A stretch of DNA of 64,000 nt from Polyodon spathula (Eukaryota; Chordata; Actinopteri; Acipenseriformes; Polyodontidae). The notes beneath the pieces were generated by a model. It was not told the origin of the DNA, ran no database searches, and worked only from the letters and a program-made list of their open reading frames with translations. Every line of letters begins with the position of its first letter. The stretch's first letter is position 1. Shown one piece after another: positions 34,001 to 45,243 of this stretch. The translations under genes were made by a program, and so were the position numbers. Location of the stretch: positions 26,053,975 to 26,117,974 of the forward strand of contig NC_054547.1 of NCBI RefSeq assembly GCF_017654505.1, in the 5' to 3' direction.

Positions 34001-34720
34001 GCTGTCAGCCTAGAGTTAGAGCCCCCAGGGTTTGAGTACAGACTAGACCAGCTGTACAGCAGAGTCAGGACAGCCCAGGGAAGCTTTTACCGTTTTAGGG
34101 ATCGCTATAGAATACACTTCAGTGACATTGATAAGAAAGAACTTTATAGACTTTGTGTGAAAATAAAACACTTCAAAACATTAAAGGAACTTCCAGATCC
34201 ATGTTGGTATGAAAAATTAAATGTAGGCGAGGCCATTGTTTCAGCGTGGAGGGCTCTGTATAAGCCACCACTGCAGAAGAAAGTAGGAGACTTACAATGG
34301 AGAGTGTTGCACACTGTTATGGACACTAACTCATTTCTTACAATTATTCAACAAAGGGATTCTCATAAGTGTATTTTCTGCAATAGCAGACAAACCATAT
34401 TCCATTGTTATTTGCACTGTTCAAGGTTACAGCCTCTTTTATGTTTTTTAAATGACCTGTTTACTTGTTAGCAGTTAACTTTTTCTCTGACTGTTTTAAA
34501 TTTGGAGTTATGTACTGCAAGGGGAAAAAGCATTGAGTGCAGCTGGCTAATTTTCTCTTGGGTCAGAGGGTTGCTGACAGGAAATGTGGTGTTGGTGTTT
34601 AAGGTGCTGGTGTTGTCTCAAATCAAAATTGAGTTTACCTATTATAGACTGGTGTACCAACTGAATTTACTTCAGATGGTTTGGGGAATAGAGGATGTGC
34701 TGTGCTCAATTGAGCAGTGA
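31085..34720 (+). pseudogene. Tx1-type LINE ORF2 (endonuclease/reverse transcriptase) pseudogene
   Basis: Starts MQNIKLGTLNVNGGRDTVKR and GIAFLQETHTD, the endonuclease opening with its catalytic glutamate region. Near 31400-31540 are FINVYAPND and an ...AGDFN-like remnant. The reverse transcriptase at 32311-32808 has ALAGLNTGKAPGINSLTIEF, LTLLPKKGD and NWRPISLLCSQYKILSKAL. Near 32865 comes 'IDQEKAFDRVDH' and near 33150 'VADADDITVI', so the usual YADD catalytic box has lost its tyrosine. The C-terminus has CIFCNSRQTIFHCYLHCSRL near 34372-34430. Many stops; inactive. Confidence 0.8.
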
Positions 34721-34837
34721 TAATTATGTATGAACCTGTGATTAATTTAAATGTGAGAAGACTAAATGAGAAGATAAATGTTTTATTTAAAATAAATAAA
34801 AAAAGATCAATGTAAATGTTTATGTATGTGTGTATAT

Positions 34838-34839
<2 letters not shown>

Positions 34840-34891
<52 letters not shown>

Positions 34892-34930
34892 CACACACAC
34901 ACACACACACAGAGACACACAGACACACAC

Positions 34931-34934
<4 letters not shown>
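34840..34934 (+). repeat. (TA)n then (CA)n microsatellites
   Basis: (TA)n about 34840-34887 passes into (CA)n about 34888-34934. The mirror-image (TG)n-(TA)n lies on the other side of the adjacent Tc1-like relic. Confidence 0.9.
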
Positions 34935-36141
<1,207 letters not shown>

Positions 36142-36235
36142 CTATAAATATTGGGTTATCCATTGAAAATATTGTAAGTTGTCTAGAATTTGTAAATTGA
36201 TTTGTTTTCGATGTGCATTTTTTGTAATAGTGAAT

Positions 36236-36290
36236 ATCTATCTATCTGTCTATCGATCTACCTAGCTATCTAGCTTGCTAGCTATCTAAA
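36236..36290 (+). repeat. Degenerate (TATC)n-like repeat
   Basis: Imperfect ATCT units with substitutions (CTGT, CGAT, CTAC, CTAG). Confidence 0.7.
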
Positions 36291-36662
36291 GAGCCAGTTG
36301 CCCTATATAATATTCTCCTGAAATAAACGAGTATGCAAGTTTCTGTTGGCAGTAAAATTACTGTTTCGTAAAGACCATTTACTTTTTGTTAGCTTAAAAG
36401 CAATCTGCCGAGAAATCCGATAAAACTTGATTGTCTCACAGATCATATCAGACCATTACAGTGCCATTCTGTTCATATACCTAGGCCTCGAATTCCCAGA
36501 TTGCATTTTAAAATGGAAATTCCTTATCAATATTTGCCATGTTTGTGCAAATACAATTAAAATCTGTATCTGAACCTATCCAAGTTCTACACCACTTTAG
36601 ACATATGTCTTTCAGACCTTCTGACAGACCTTGCAGGTTTCCATTGATCCAACTCATGTCAT
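36291..36662. other. No gene recognised
   Basis: Short quiet stretch before a LINE fragment. Confidence 0.4.
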
Positions 36663-37060
36663 ATGCAGACAGGCTAAAATAATTGAATCTGTTCGGTCTT
36701 GAACAAAGAAGACTACGTGGCGACCTAATTCAAGCATTCAAAATTCTAAAAGGTATTGACAGTGTCGACCCAAGGGACTTTTTCAGCCTGAAAAAAGAAA
36801 AAAGGACCAGGGGTCACAAATGGAGATTAGACAAAGGGGCATTCAGAACAGAAAATAGGAGGCACTTTTTTACACAGAGAATTGTGAGGGTCTGGAATCA
36901 ACTCCCCAGTAATGTTGTTGAAGCTGACACCCTGGGATCCTTCAAGAAGCTGCTTGATGAGATTTTGGGATAAATAAGCTACTAACAACCAAACGAGCAA
37001 GATGGGCCGAATGGCCTCCTCTCTTTTGTAAACTTTCTTATGTTCTTATGTTCTTTTGTA
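36663..37060 (+). pseudogene. Non-LTR retrotransposon ORF2 C-terminus and 3' end (CR1/L2/Rex-like)
   Basis: LFGLEQRRLRGDLIQAFKIL, then DPRDFF and RTRGHKWRLDKGAFRTENRR, then HFFTQRIVRVWNQLPSNVVE and a stop at 36973. This is the highly typical C-terminal block of CR1-superfamily LINEs. The 3' end GATGGGCCGAATGGCCTCCT ends in a repeated TTCTTATG motif (37036-37060), as short-tailed CR1-like elements do. The insert is a 5'-truncated copy, the usual product of these elements. The clade within CR1/L2/Rex is uncertain. Confidence 0.8.
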
Positions 37061-37355
37061 ACTCCACTTCTGGTGCGTGTTTGTATGGTGCCCTATGATA
37101 ATCGTTTGACTAGCAATTGCACCCTTCTTTGGTTTGGTGACTAGGTCTCCATGTATCTGCTCTAGGTGTCATTATCCTAATTTCTGAGCTGTCAGAACAA
37201 TCTGGCCCTTTCGATCTGTTTAGTGACTTTTCCTGTCTAATAGTGATGAAGCCTTGAAGTAATGCAGCCTATTGCAAATTTATAAATCTCAAGATTTCCA
37301 TTTGTTGTTGTTTGACTTTGTTAATTGACTAATCGGTCAGGTAGAATAATTTTAG

Positions 37356-38231
37356 GTACCTCATTCCTTCGAATTTAAGATGCCCTCTAATTTAAGACGC
37401 AGCCCGATTTTACCACCTTCACTTTGAAGAAAAAATAAAACTTCAAATAAATATGCATTTACAAAGATACAACCTCAATTACACTGTTGTATGGTACAAA
37501 ACTGATTGAGCACTGTATAATACTTAAGATGGTGTCTCTGTCGTACGCATATTACCACTCACTTATGGCATCATACATCCTGGCAAAGCAGTGCCTACAA
37601 AGGTACCATGAAATGGTCCTGTCAGTATGTCAGCACCTCCGGTCACTTTTTATTTAAAGTAACAAAAACAATTATTCCCTGCCAAACATGAACTGCTTTA
37701 GATGCGTAATGGCTACAGTATAGGATACTGACCTTAGATTTAGGGTTTCGGTGTTAGGAGAGGATTATTCATTGTTTTATTAACAATAATATGATAACCA
37801 ATCAAGGTGTAGTGTCCTGACAGGAACATTTGGTGGTACCTTTGTGAGGACAGCTTAGCAACAACAAGTAAGAGACCACACTCCACAGCATCAGGTAACA
37901 TGTAACTCAGAAACCACAACAGCATTGAATATTGCTTGGGGTCAGATCAGCATTTCCAACCTCTCCATGCTGGTACTGTTTGTTAGAAATGCTGAATTTG
38001 TAAACTTTTCTCTTGGAATTCCTCAGGAAGCTTGGATTGTTTTTTGTCAGCAGTGTTGCATTGCTGCTTGTGCATTCGGGCAAATGCCTTTGTTGTCTTT
38101 TCTCGGCAGTCAGTCACGTTGCTGTTTGTGTACTCGGGTAGTCATGTCTTTTGTTGCCAATTTTTAATACACACATCACTATACTGCACTCGAATTTAAG
38201 ACGCAGGCTATTTTTGAAAAGGGATATGGTA
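37356..38231 (+). mobile_element. DNA-transposon MITE (TACC... / ATTTAAGAYGC family)
   Basis: The left end has TACC..., then CGAATTTAAGATGCCCTC and AATTTAAGACGCAGCCC. The right end has CACTCGAATTTAAGACGCAG and, at the edge, GGGATATGGTA. The right end, reverse-complemented, gives TACCATATCCC, close to the TACCATACTTAC end of the copy at 13457. No transposase recognised. Superfamily uncertain; pogo/Tigger-like ends are an inference. Confidence 0.55.
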
Positions 38232-38733
38232 TTTACCAACAGGCACTGCAAATATATGAACAGTACTGTAGTGAATGAGCCTGGTGCTGCATTCTAGCAA
38301 TGGGTCAATATACTGTAATAGAAGTTAATATGCTGTGTAGGGTTTTTTATTCTAAAGAGATGTCTTCTCGTGCAGTTTGAGTGATCAAGAAATACAATGT
38401 TGCTGAATTATTTCCGTTTTTTTAAGACACCTTACACACATGACATATTGATGTATTATAAATCATAAAAACAAAGACTGTACTCAAGAACTACTACTAA
38501 ACATAAATTTCTGTTTTTTTTTTTTTTTAAGTTTTGAATTGTCAAACAGTATGCTCTTTCCACAGGATGACATCTATACACAAGACAATATACTGGAATT
38601 TTGACAAATTCGTAACGGTGATTGGTTTCATGTGATTTATAATTGGTAATGTAAGAAAAGAAGGCCTAATATGTTTTTAATCTTTATTGAAACATGACAG
38701 TGAAAATTACTAAACACAACTAACAATTGTAAT
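38232..38733. other. No gene recognised
   Basis: T-run near 38515-38530. Nothing else identified. Confidence 0.4.
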
Positions 38734-39720
38734 TGTCAAAAGGGGTGACTGAGTTTCGCAAAAAAAAGGAAGGCAAAAGAAAAGGAAGAAACCACAAACA
38801 GATGGAAAGAAAAGTGGAAAGAGAAGCAGATGGATGGTGAAAACAGCACTAAACAGCACGGGAAAACACTCAGGGATTCAGCAAGCTATCACCTTAGAAA
38901 CGGCTGAGAACAAAGGAAGAGGTTGCAGGACGGAACAGTGGGGACGCGAGGCAGTAACTGAACAGCAGTAGCTGCAGGGTAGCTCAGACCGGGCAAGCTC
39001 AAAAGATATACAGGAAAGTGCTGGTTGTTTTAGATCTTCCCCTGTTTTTAGCGATTTAACTCTAAAAATGTAACACTCATTTTTCCAGTGTTTTAGTGTG
39101 TTTTAATTTTTATTATTTTCCTTATCCTTATTCTATCTCATTTGGCTATAAGAAGCTCCAATATTTTAATTAAAAGCCAATGTGATTTTAGCACCGTTTT
39201 TATTGAGGATTTTACCGGTATTTTAGTGTCTTTTAGTCATGTCTTTTAGTAGCATTTATTTTAAAATTCCATATGCAAAATGAAAGGAAAGATGTCAGGC
39301 AAGTTTTAACTGTGTTTTGAAAGTTGTTATTAGCACTTGTATCTTCTTGGCTCCATAGTACCTAAAGAGAGAGAGAGAACCATGCAGGACCAGCCCAGGC
39401 TGAATTCCAGAATACTGACCCATACTCCTATACAGTCCTGGAAAGACCTTTACCCTGGTCCTGCAGCAGTTGACTGTTGTCTCAACAGTTTTTTTTTTTT
39501 TTCCTGCACTTTCCTTTTTGTATTTTTGTTTGATACTTTGTGCCCGAGCAAAATAGTGGGTGTTGTTATTTTGCTACTTTTCCACCCTAGTTATACTGTT
39601 TTACTGTTATACTTTTTATTACTTAAAATTTTTATGATAATAAAAATTGTTTTAACCTTCCACACTTGTGCTGTCTGTCCCTGGGTAGGCTGGTCTCTGG
39701 TTCTGCACCCTACTGTCACA
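38734..39720 (+). mobile_element. Possible solo LTR
   Basis: The stretch begins TGTCAAAAGGGGTGAC and ends TACTGTCACA. An AATAAA lies at 39641-39646, followed by a T/C-rich U5-like end (CTGTCTGTCCCTGGG). Flanks ATTGTAAT (left) and ATTGTAAA (right) are similar but do not give a strict 5-bp duplication. No coding sequence. Called on layout only. Confidence 0.35.
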
Positions 39721-40076
39721 ATTGTAAACGAACCTGTGCAAAACAGTTAACTAATACAATACAGATCAATTGGGCTCTGGTGCCCCCAACCACCAAGTCG
39801 GCTACAATTGACGTGTCTTGTGACATAATCAGGTTTTATTATCAACATACAGGTAAAACTATACAGATAAATGTACTAATTCTAGAGTTTATGAATTGCC
39901 CTGATACAGGATAACAGATAAAGTAAAATACTTAGCTAGTGAGGGAAAGAAAGAGAAACACAGACATATACACAAACCGTGATGTCCACAAACCCCACCC
40001 TAGCCCACAATAGTGATTCTAACATTCTACGACCCCTAAACTCTGCTGTACATTCTTCAGGTGAGCTTATAAGATA

Positions 40077-40079
<3 letters not shown>
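39721..40079. other. No gene recognised
   Basis: Quiet stretch before a (GA)n tract. Confidence 0.4.

Positions 40080-40138
<59 letters not shown>
40080..40138 (+). repeat. (GA)n microsatellite
   Basis: About 29 GA units. Confidence 0.95.
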
Positions 40139-40141
<3 letters not shown>

Positions 40142-40430
40142 AAGAGCCACCCCCCCAGAAATCATTATATGTATTGAAGTAGTTCAGTTCTCAGCAATAC
40201 ATTCTTAGTCAACTAAATGATTATTAAAAGTATATCACAAATACTAGAATTGTCCAAAAATACCAGATGTTACAGTTAAATAAGATGCAACAGAAGAAAT
40301 GTGTTCCCTTTTGGGTCTCAGATTGCAAGGCCTAGTGGTCAGATAAAAATCTAGAACAAGGTGGGGGCTTATTACTATTCCTACTTAGATTGAGTTCTTG
40401 ATGTCTCACTTCCATTATTAAGCTCTGCTG

Positions 40431-40756
40431 TACAGCTACGGCCAAACTTTTTGCATCACCTGGAATTTTAGGATTGAGACATAATTTGTCTCAATCCTAA
40501 AACATGTAATCAAATAAACTACAAAATTATGTCAGAAAAACATACCGGAAGCCATAATAGTAGTACAGTATTTCATGTTAGATTTCGAAATGTCCGATTT
40601 TACAATTTGTAATTTTCTTCGTTCAGTATAGGGAAAACTACAAAGCGGTATGTAATTCAATATGTTAACACAACATTATTCATCAGCTTTCATTCGACGT
40701 TATGAAGTAACATGAGTTCATTTTATAGGGTGAATAAACTTTTGGCAATAGCTGTA
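40431..40756 (+). mobile_element. Tc1/mariner-type MITE with TA duplication
   Basis: The left end is TA then CAGCTACGGCCAAACTTTTT (40433). The right end ...AAACTTTTGGCAATAGCTG ends at 40754 and is followed by TA. The two ends are inverted repeats (CAGCTA.(G/T)GCCAAA). Length 322 bp, no coding capacity. An internal perfect 16-bp hairpin lies at 40466-40502. Confidence 0.8.
40466..40502. repeat. Perfect 16-bp hairpin inside the MITE
   Basis: TTTTAGGATTGAGACA and its exact reverse complement, separated by 5 bp (TAATT). Confidence 0.9.
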
Positions 40757-40981
40757 GGTATCATCTCTTAAGACTATTTAACCTAAACACATTCTAAAGA
40801 CAATTCATTTACTACCTACCCCCAATACACTACATTATGGTAGGACCCATTCTTTCTCATTTCATGTTTTATAATCACACCCTTACAGGATAACGTGCAA
40901 AGTTATCAATCTCTCTTTTAACAACAAAAGTGATAAATTAGAAGGCAATTTAATATCAACTGAATTATTTTGTAAAGGTGT

Positions 40982-41481
40982 TGTGGCAGAGCAAAGCTCT
41001 GCCCTTTTTAAATTGGCAAGGATGGGGTTAATTTCCCCTACCTGCCTGGGTTTATTATGTTCAGGTGGCTGGGGTTGATTAGATTAATTAACGATCAATC
41101 AGCGCCCAGCCACCTGACATAAAAGGAGGCTTCTTCTTCTCATTTGGGAGGAGGGAGCTGAGGAAGCAGGTTGTTGTTTGTTTGTTGTTTGTTGTTTGTT
41201 GTTTGTTGTTTGTTGTTTGTTGTTTGTTGTTTGTTGTTTGTCGTTTGTCGTTTGTCGTTTGTCGTTTGTCGGTTTTGGTAAATTTGAATCCAGTGAAGGC
41301 ATTGCCCAGCCTGGAAACCTTGTTTTTGTAAGTTTGTTTTTGTATTGGGTTTTTCATTGTGTGTTTAAATCCCTTTATTTTGCCATTGTGCACTTTTGTT
41401 TTGTGCTATTTATAATAAATTAGTATTTTTCTTGAACTGCAGACTGTCTCTGGGCCTCTATTCACTTGCCAGCCTGCCACA
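40982..41481 (+). repeat. Left LTR of family C (500 bp)
   Basis: TGTGGCAG...CTGCCACA. A TATA-like CATAAAAGG is at about 41119. An AATAAA is near 41415. A heptamer tract (TTGTTTG-like) at 41170-41274 makes it about 85 bp longer than the right LTR. Confidence 0.9.
41170..41274 (+). repeat. Heptamer microsatellite (GTTTGTT)n in the left LTR
   Basis: About 15 copies of a 7-bp unit. The last several carry a GTTTGTC variant. The right LTR has only a trace of it near 43106-43125. Confidence 0.9.
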
Positions 41482-41483
41482 TT

Positions 41484-41500
41484 TGGTGTTAGCAGTGGAG
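41484..41500 (+). promoter_or_regulatory. Primer-binding site, tRNA-Leu-like
   Basis: TGGTGTTAGCAGTGGAG begins two bases after the left LTR. It resembles the 3' end of tRNA-Leu (TGGTGTCAGGAGTGGG in complement form) with a few mismatches, as in many fish Ty3/gypsy elements. Confidence 0.65.
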
Positions 41501-41545
41501 ATAGCGCCACCTAGAGGGATATTTTTTTTTTTTGAGAAAAAATAA

Positions 41546-42307
41546 ATGGAAAAGAAGAGCAGACAGCGGCAAAGACAGGACAAGCAGCAGCTGAAGAAAT
41601 GTAAGCTGCTGCAGCCACCGCTGGAGGACCCAGCCAGCCTCTTCCCTTGGTGTTCTTGGTGTGGAAAGGAGGACCATTGTTGGCGGTCCTGCCCAGATGT
41701 GCCACTACCTCCAGCACCACCACCTTCACCACCATCCCAGGAGATCTGGGACTGGTTGATGCAACCTGAGGCAGAGCTCGTCCACGATCTCCCCATAGTT
41801 AACAACACGCAGTGGCGTCGAGATGGGGAGAGGTGGGAACAGTGGGATGAACAACACCACCCAGCATCCTTCCCAGAAGTTGCCCTCATGGTGGTTAATT
41901 ACCTGGTGGTAGACATGGGAGATGCCCTGGTCACTCCAATAGAGAGGGGCGAGCCACCTGCCCGAGAGCCAGAGAGGGGCGAGCCGCCTGCCCGAGAGGC
42001 AGAGAGGGGCGAGCCGCCTTCCCGAGAGGCAGAGAGGGGCGAGCCGCCTTCCCGAGAGGCAGAGAGGGGCGAGCCGCCTTCCCGAGAGGCAGAGAGGGGC
42101 GAGCCGCCTTCCCGAGAGGCAGAGAGGGGCGAGCCGCCTTCCCGAGAGGCAGAGAGGGGCGAGCCGCTTTCCCGAGAGGCAGAGAGGGGCGAGCCGCCTT
42201 CCCGAGAGGCAGAGAGGGGCGAGCAGCTGCCATCTCTCCAGAGCCAGAGAGGGGGGAGGAGCTGCTGTCGCTCTCAGAGCCCGAGAGGGGAGGAGCCGCC
42301 GCTCTAA
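41546..42307 (+). CDS. Gag-like protein with CCHC zinc knuckle and 10-residue repeats (253 aa)
   Basis: An uninterrupted frame starting 46 bp after the primer-binding site. A basic N-terminus (MEKKSRQRQRQDKQQLKKCK) is followed by CSWCGKEDHCWRSC near residues 36-49, exactly C-x2-C-x4-H-x4-C, the retroviral/retrotransposon nucleocapsid knuckle that binds RNA. A proline-rich stretch and a tryptophan/acidic segment follow. Then come nine copies of ERGEPP(A/S)RE(A/P) encoded by a 30-bp tandem repeat, and an arginine/serine-rich end. There is no capsid domain that I can recognise. Length and order suggest a reduced gag protein. Other readings: an unrelated ORF picked up by the element, or a frame kept open by chance. 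The zinc knuckle and position favour gag. Confidence 0.65.
   Translation: MEKKSRQRQRQDKQQLKKCKLLQPPLEDPASLFPWCSWCGKEDHCWRSCPDVPLPPAPPPSPPSQEIWDWLMQPEAELVHDLPIVNNTQWRRDGERWEQWDEQHHPASFPEVALMVVNYLVVDMGDALVTPIERGEPPAREPERGEPPAREAERGEPPSREAERGEPPSREAERGEPPSREAERGEPPSREAERGEPPSREAERGEPLSREAERGEPPSREAERGEQLPSLQSQRGGRSCCRSQSPRGEEPPL
41941..42210 (+). repeat. 30-bp coding minisatellite, nine units
   Basis: Nine in-phase 30-bp units (AGAGAGGGGCGAGCC...), starting every 30 bp from 41941, with few substitutions. A degenerate tenth follows. The unit is a multiple of three, so changes in copy number keep the frame. Confidence 0.95.
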
Positions 42308-42449
42308 GAGCCCAGAGGGGAGGAGCCGCCGCTCTCAGAGCCCAGAGGGGAGGAGCTATGGCCCAAGGATGCCTGCCTTGCACCACCCAAGGATGCCTGC
42401 CTTGCACCGCCAAGGCATGCCACGCCCGCTTCTCTCAGGGATGACACAT

Positions 42450-42560
42450 TCGCATCGCCTGGGGTTGCCTGCTGCTTCGCATCGCCTGGGGTTGCCTGCT
42501 GCTTCGCATCACCTGGGGTTGCCTGCTGCTTCGCATCGCCTGGGGTTGCCTGCTGCTCTT
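42450..42560 (+). repeat. 27-bp tandem repeat, about four units
   Basis: Units of about 27 bp (CGCATCGCCTGGGGTTGCCT + GCTGCTT) with one variant. It lies after the gag-like stop and before a proline-coding CCGCC/CCACCAGAGGGAGCC stretch (about 42630-42720). Confidence 0.85.
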
Positions 42561-42902
42561 CATCGCTTGGGACTGCTGGTGTCTCCTTTTTGTTTTCTAG
42601 GGTTGCCGAGGGTCCGCTGCCGTCGCCGCCTCCGCCACTAGAGGGAACCAGGCCGCCTCCGTCACCAGAGGGAGCCGGGCTGCCTCTGCCGCCTCCGCCA
42701 CCAGAGGGAGCCGGGCCGCCGTTGCCGTACTACCTTGGAGATCCGGGGCCCCCTCAACCAAAGAAGGCTTGGGGGCTCCGACATCAACCCCGCCCACCAC
42801 CACCCACCATAACAGCCCACCCAAGGGACATAATTGGACTCTTGTGGGGAGGGTGGGGGGAAGGGGAGAGTTGGCTGATTGCGGCCGGTGTATGTTGTAC
42901 AT

Positions 42903-42913
42903 GAGGGGAGGTG
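42903..42913 (+). promoter_or_regulatory. Polypurine tract
   Basis: GAGGGGAGG directly precedes the right LTR (TGTGGCAG at 42914), as needed to prime plus-strand DNA in LTR elements. Confidence 0.7.
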
Positions 42914-43327
42914 TGTGGCAGAGCAAAGCTCTGCCCTTTTTAAATTGGCAAGGATGGGGTTAAATTCCCCTACCTGCCTGGGTTTATTATGTTCAGGTGG
43001 CTGGGGTTGATTAGGTTAATTAACGATCAATCAGCGCCCAGCCACCTGACATAAAAGGAGGCCTCTGCTTCTCATTTGGGAGAAGGGAGCTGAGGAAGCA
43101 GGTTGGTGTTTGTTGGTTTTGGTTTGGTAAATTTGAATCCCGTGAAGGCATTGCCCAGCCTGGAAACCTTGTTTTTTGTAAGTTTGTTTTTGTATTGGTT
43201 TTTTGTGTATTTAAATCCCTTTATTTTGCCATTGTGCTCTTTTGTTTTGTGTTATTTATAATAAATTAGTATTTTTTTTGAACTGCAGACTGTCTCTGGG
43301 CCTCTATTCACTCGCCAGCCTGCCACA
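42914..43327 (+). repeat. Right LTR of family C (414 bp)
   Basis: Highly similar to the left LTR over its whole length except for the missing heptamer tract. Ends CTGCCACA. Confidence 0.9.
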
Positions 43328-43332
43328 GATGT

Positions 43333-44447
43333 ATTGATGATTCAGTTAGGGTTTTGTTTTGTTCTAAACCACTTGTGCAGAAATGCATACAGACTTGTGA
43401 AAATGAAAACTGTCAATATTAGGATATGAAAAAAGTATAGTGTTGAGTCATCCTTTAGCCTGGTATTTTAATAAAACTACAATATGACTAAGAATAAGGC
43501 TTGCACGATTTTGACAGATGACAACATAATATAAAAGTATAATCATTTTGCCAATAAAAGCATAGCTGTTTTTAAAACACCCCTTTGCTTAATGAAAAAA
43601 ATTGGTGAACATGGAAATGACTTATTTAAACAGTACCTGCCAGATTATAACAAACCACTTTGCAATACAGAATTGCATTAGAGCGTAAATTAATCCCTTC
43701 CTATTACTAGCTAACCCAATCAATGCTACAGACAAAAATAGCTTTTGGAAGCTTTTGTAGAAGTTCTGTTTTTCTAAATTGTATTATGATTTCAATAACA
43801 ATATGTAGAAATATAACTAAACCCATTGCAAGGAAGATGTTAAAAAATATGTTTGTGGCTTGGAAGAAATTCTGCAACTGGAGTGCATTACTTGTTACTG
43901 ACACCCTCCTAATACTGTTCCTTAGTAATTCCATTTAATGGACTGAGAATCAGCATCCCAGCAGGCCCCCAACAGCTAATGTAATTGATGGTTTCGTGAT
44001 TAGAAATTCAGCTTTGTTCAGACCACTCTTCCGACAGGGACCGTATAAATTCACAGAGTCCCCACGGTGTCTTTAAGTGAGGGGGACCAGGTGTACAAAG
44101 CTGCTTGGTATTAATTTAGCAGTCCTTCCTCTCCCCATGTCTGTCGTGGGTGGCACTTGTTGTGATGGCAGCCCCAGCATGTGTGCTCAGCAAAATGCCT
44201 TTGCAGGCAAAGTAATGTTCTGCATGCGGACCTCGTGAGTTCCAAGGGAGTAAAGAAGTGGACAAAATTGCCCTTCAAAAGCATGGCCATAATGGAAAAA
44301 TACAGTCTTTTTATATTGCTCCTACATGTATAGTCCACACAAACTGCTAAAGTGGAAATCCCTAATGTTGTTTGTTTGATACGGAAATAATCAATTTGAA
44401 ATTCTAAATGGTTGATGAAGTGAAGTTGTAATGCACTGGGATCGTAT

Positions 44448-44478
<31 letters not shown>

Positions 44479-44933
44479 TTTTTTGAGTGGCCATTTTTAA
44501 AGAGATTGTTTATATCTGATAATTTGGTGACACGGAGACAAAGCATCTAGACACAAATTGCAATTGTAAAAATTAAATCCTACTTTTAAATGTTGCAAAC
44601 AAGTAACTTGAATTAATTTTGAGAATATGAATATTGATGGTTTTTAGTTATGTAACTTACTTGGAAATGCATTGGTATAAATGACCTGTTTAGGACTAAT
44701 CAGCTAGGTTCAGTTTCCTGTAATGTCTGTTATAGAATGGGTGAAGCTTAGTGGTTGCACCTCTGGGCTGCAGTAGAAAAGGTCATAATAACAGGTCTAG
44801 AGTTTACATCTTTACCGCAGATGTTCATTCACAAGCTTATATGACATTAATACTAAGAAGCATGGACAAAAAGCAAGTGAAAATGTGCCATATCAAACAA
44901 GGACAAAAAGACAAATATAGAATGCTTTATATA
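43333..44933. other. No gene recognised; (TTTA)n at 44448-44480
   Basis: AT-rich DNA with short frames of no recognisable family and a (TTTA)n tract. A weakly tRNA-like segment near 44745-44820 is too degraded to call. Confidence 0.4.
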
Positions 44934-45243
44934 TACACAGCTCTGGAATAAATTAAGAGACCACTGCAAAATGATCAGTTTCTCTGGTTTTACTATTTAT
45001 AGGTATGTGTTTGGGTAAAATGAACATTTTTTTGTTTTATTCTATAAACTACTGACAACATTTCTCCCAAATTTCAAATAAAAATATTGTCATTTAGAGC
45101 ATTTATTTGCAGAAAATAACAATTGGTCAAAATAACAAAAAAGATGCAGTGTTGTCAGACCTTGAATAATGCAAAGAAAATAAGTTCATATTCATTTTTA
45201 AACAACACAATACTAATGTTTTAACTTAGGAAGAGTTCAGAAA

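Larger units (their letters stand above)
29433..34815 (+). mobile_element. Tx1-clade non-LTR retrotransposon, near full length but decayed
   Basis: Order on the plus strand: a short 5' region starting right after (TATC)n, a (TTTC)n tract, ORF1 with a zinc knuckle, ORF2 with apurinic-like endonuclease, reverse transcriptase and C-terminal Cys/His motif, then an A-rich 3' end near 34796-34812. The 'LGTLNVNG' opening of ORF2 and the ORF1 sequence are typical of the Tx1 group of the L1 superfamily. Many stops and frameshifts show it is inactive. The exact 3' end is unclear because (TA)n/(CA)n microsatellites follow. Confidence 0.8.
40977..43332 (+). mobile_element. Complete non-autonomous LTR retrotransposon (family C)
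   Basis: Two direct LTRs (40982-41481 and 42914-43327) start TGTGGCAG and end CTGCCACA. The element has flanks GGTGT and GATGT (one mismatch), a primer-binding site after the left LTR, a purine tract before the right LTR, and a single open gag-like frame. There is no reverse transcriptase, integrase or protease anywhere in the 1.43-kb interior. It must borrow its machinery from a partner element. Confidence 0.9.

Noticed and set aside
41170..41274. Tandem heptamers as a CRISPR-like array
   Set aside because: Simple 7-bp repeat without spacers, in a vertebrate LTR.
41931..42413. 160-codon minus-strand frame in family C element
   Set aside because: It is the reverse of the 30-bp coding repeats, open because the unit is a multiple of three and lacks stops. 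The plus-strand frame has the zinc knuckle.
44745..44820. Possible tRNA-SINE head
   Set aside because: Box A and box B resemblance is weak and there is no recognisable body or tail.
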